Assembly (NCBI GenBank): GCA_026770025.1 | Contig: JAMXDE010000003.1 | Coordinates: 558,001 to 622,000, forward strand | DNA length: 64,000 nucleotides | Direction: 5' to 3' | Source: Craspedostauros australis | Taxonomy: Eukaryota; Bacillariophyta; Bacillariophyceae; Mastogloiales; Achnanthaceae | Position numbers and translations under genes: made by a program | Shown here: piece by piece, positions 63,592 to 64,000 of the stretch | Numbering within the stretch: position 1 is the stretch's first letter | How the letters are laid out: the number at the start of each line of letters is the position of its first letter | The notes under the pieces: generated by a model | Seen by the model: only the letters and a program-made list of their open reading frames with translations | Told to the model about the DNA's origin: nothing | The model's database searches: none

Positions 63592-64000
63592 ATGGCGCAA
63601 ACGTCGGAGTCGTCGGGGCCATCACAGCCCCGATCTTCCGAAGAGGAGGCGCAGGCTGTGCCTGGCGCGAACATGTTCGTCACCACATCGTCGATCCTGG
63701 ACCAACTGAACAACAACCTCAAATCGCTGAGGAACGAAGGAGAGCAGCTCGAAGGACGCTTTGAGCTGCAGAAGCGCCTGCCAGATGGTTCCGCCGTCCC
63801 CGCTTCCAACAAGGACATCGCCGCGAGCGACTGCAAGACCAAGCTGCAGCAATCCGCGCAGTTCGTTGCGCAGCTTGCGCCCGAGGACCAGCTTCTCTGG
63901 GCGCACCAGCAACGTCAGATTGCGAATGAGACCTTCGCGAGAGGCGAGTACACGCAGGCCATGGATCTCTACCTCACCTGCTTGGTCGCCTGTCCCAAAC
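63592..64000 (+). CDS. TPR-type protein gene, 5' part; continues beyond the window
   Basis: Open from the ATG at 63592 to the window end, 136 codons, no stop. The N-terminus is polar and S/E/P-rich (MAQTSESSGPSQPRSSEEEA), then a helical segment (SILDQLNNNLKSLRNEGEQL, likely coiled coil), then QRQIANETFARGEYTQAMDL followed by YLTCLVACP. The last stretch fits the first helix pair of a tetratricopeptide repeat (A-N-E-x-F-A-x-G-x-Y-x-x-A-M-x-x-Y). Such repeats usually bind partner proteins, often chaperones, but no specific role can be given. No membrane segment or signal peptide. The coding part carries no transposon sequence, and this is the most clearly intact host protein gene here. Confidence 0.7.
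   Translation, partial: MAQTSESSGPSQPRSSEEEAQAVPGANMFVTTSSILDQLNNNLKSLRNEGEQLEGRFELQKRLPDGSAVPASNKDIAASDCKTKLQQSAQFVAQLAPEDQLLWAHQQRQIANETFARGEYTQAMDLYLTCLVACPK

Noticed and set aside
1-64000. CRISPR arrays, riboswitches, operons
   Set aside because: No regularly spaced short repeats or prokaryotic signals were seen; the tRNA type, splice signals and element families are eukaryotic.

Overview
This is a transposon-dense stretch of a eukaryotic nuclear genome. The best guess for the host is a diatom or another stramenopile alga. That rests on recognition of one Ty1/copia family (B, below), whose integrase, linker and reverse-transcriptase layout I know mainly from diatom genomes, and on a LINE that carries its own RNase H. 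It is an inference, not a proof. Clear host genes are few: an initiator tRNA-Met gene (63056-63127, minus), the 5' end of a TPR-type protein gene running off the right edge (63592-64000), a 5'-truncated BTB-domain gene (41428-42340, minus), and several exon fragments cut by insertions.

Layout, left to right. (1) 1-14604: a minus-strand Ty1/copia element, B1, whose 3' part lies beyond the left edge. A second copia element, A1 (213-8101), sits in its pol gene between integrase and reverse transcriptase (6-bp target duplication ctcttg). B1's 5' LTR (13175-14604) is itself split by a solo LTR of the same family in the opposite orientation (13362-14072, duplication gatgg). (2) 14605-23579: old flanking DNA with one copy of a repeated exon and a young, whole-looking Ty3/gypsy element C (16563-21819, identical LTRs, duplication tggac). 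(3) 23580-30948: copia element D, a sister family of A (duplication gagggg). (4) 30986-41348: a second copy of the repeated exon, split by a segment about 10.3 kb long with 50-bp terminal inverted repeats. The segment holds a Gag-like gene with a primer-binding site matching the tRNA-iMet of this window, a truncated B element (B2), a solo LTR and decayed copia remains. (5) 41428-43130: the BTB gene, cut at its 5' side by a D-like solo LTR. (6) 43131-53812: exons of an unrecognised minus-strand gene, with copia element A2 (43395-51200, duplication gcccaa) inserted in a coding exon. (7) 53831-62909: a full-length LINE on the minus strand with an 18-bp target duplication, carrying a solo B-family LTR (58333-59040, duplication ttctt). 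It lies 128 bp downstream of the tRNA-iMet gene. (8) 63056-64000: the tRNA and the TPR gene.

Together the copies give a relative insertion order. B1 predates A1 and the solo LTR in its own LTR; the LINE predates its solo LTR; the Gag-like element predates B2. C, with identical LTRs, is the youngest; A1 and A2 (about 1% LTR difference by eye) are recent; D is somewhat older. No prokaryotic features, CRISPR arrays or operons were seen. All identities and similarities were judged by eye.
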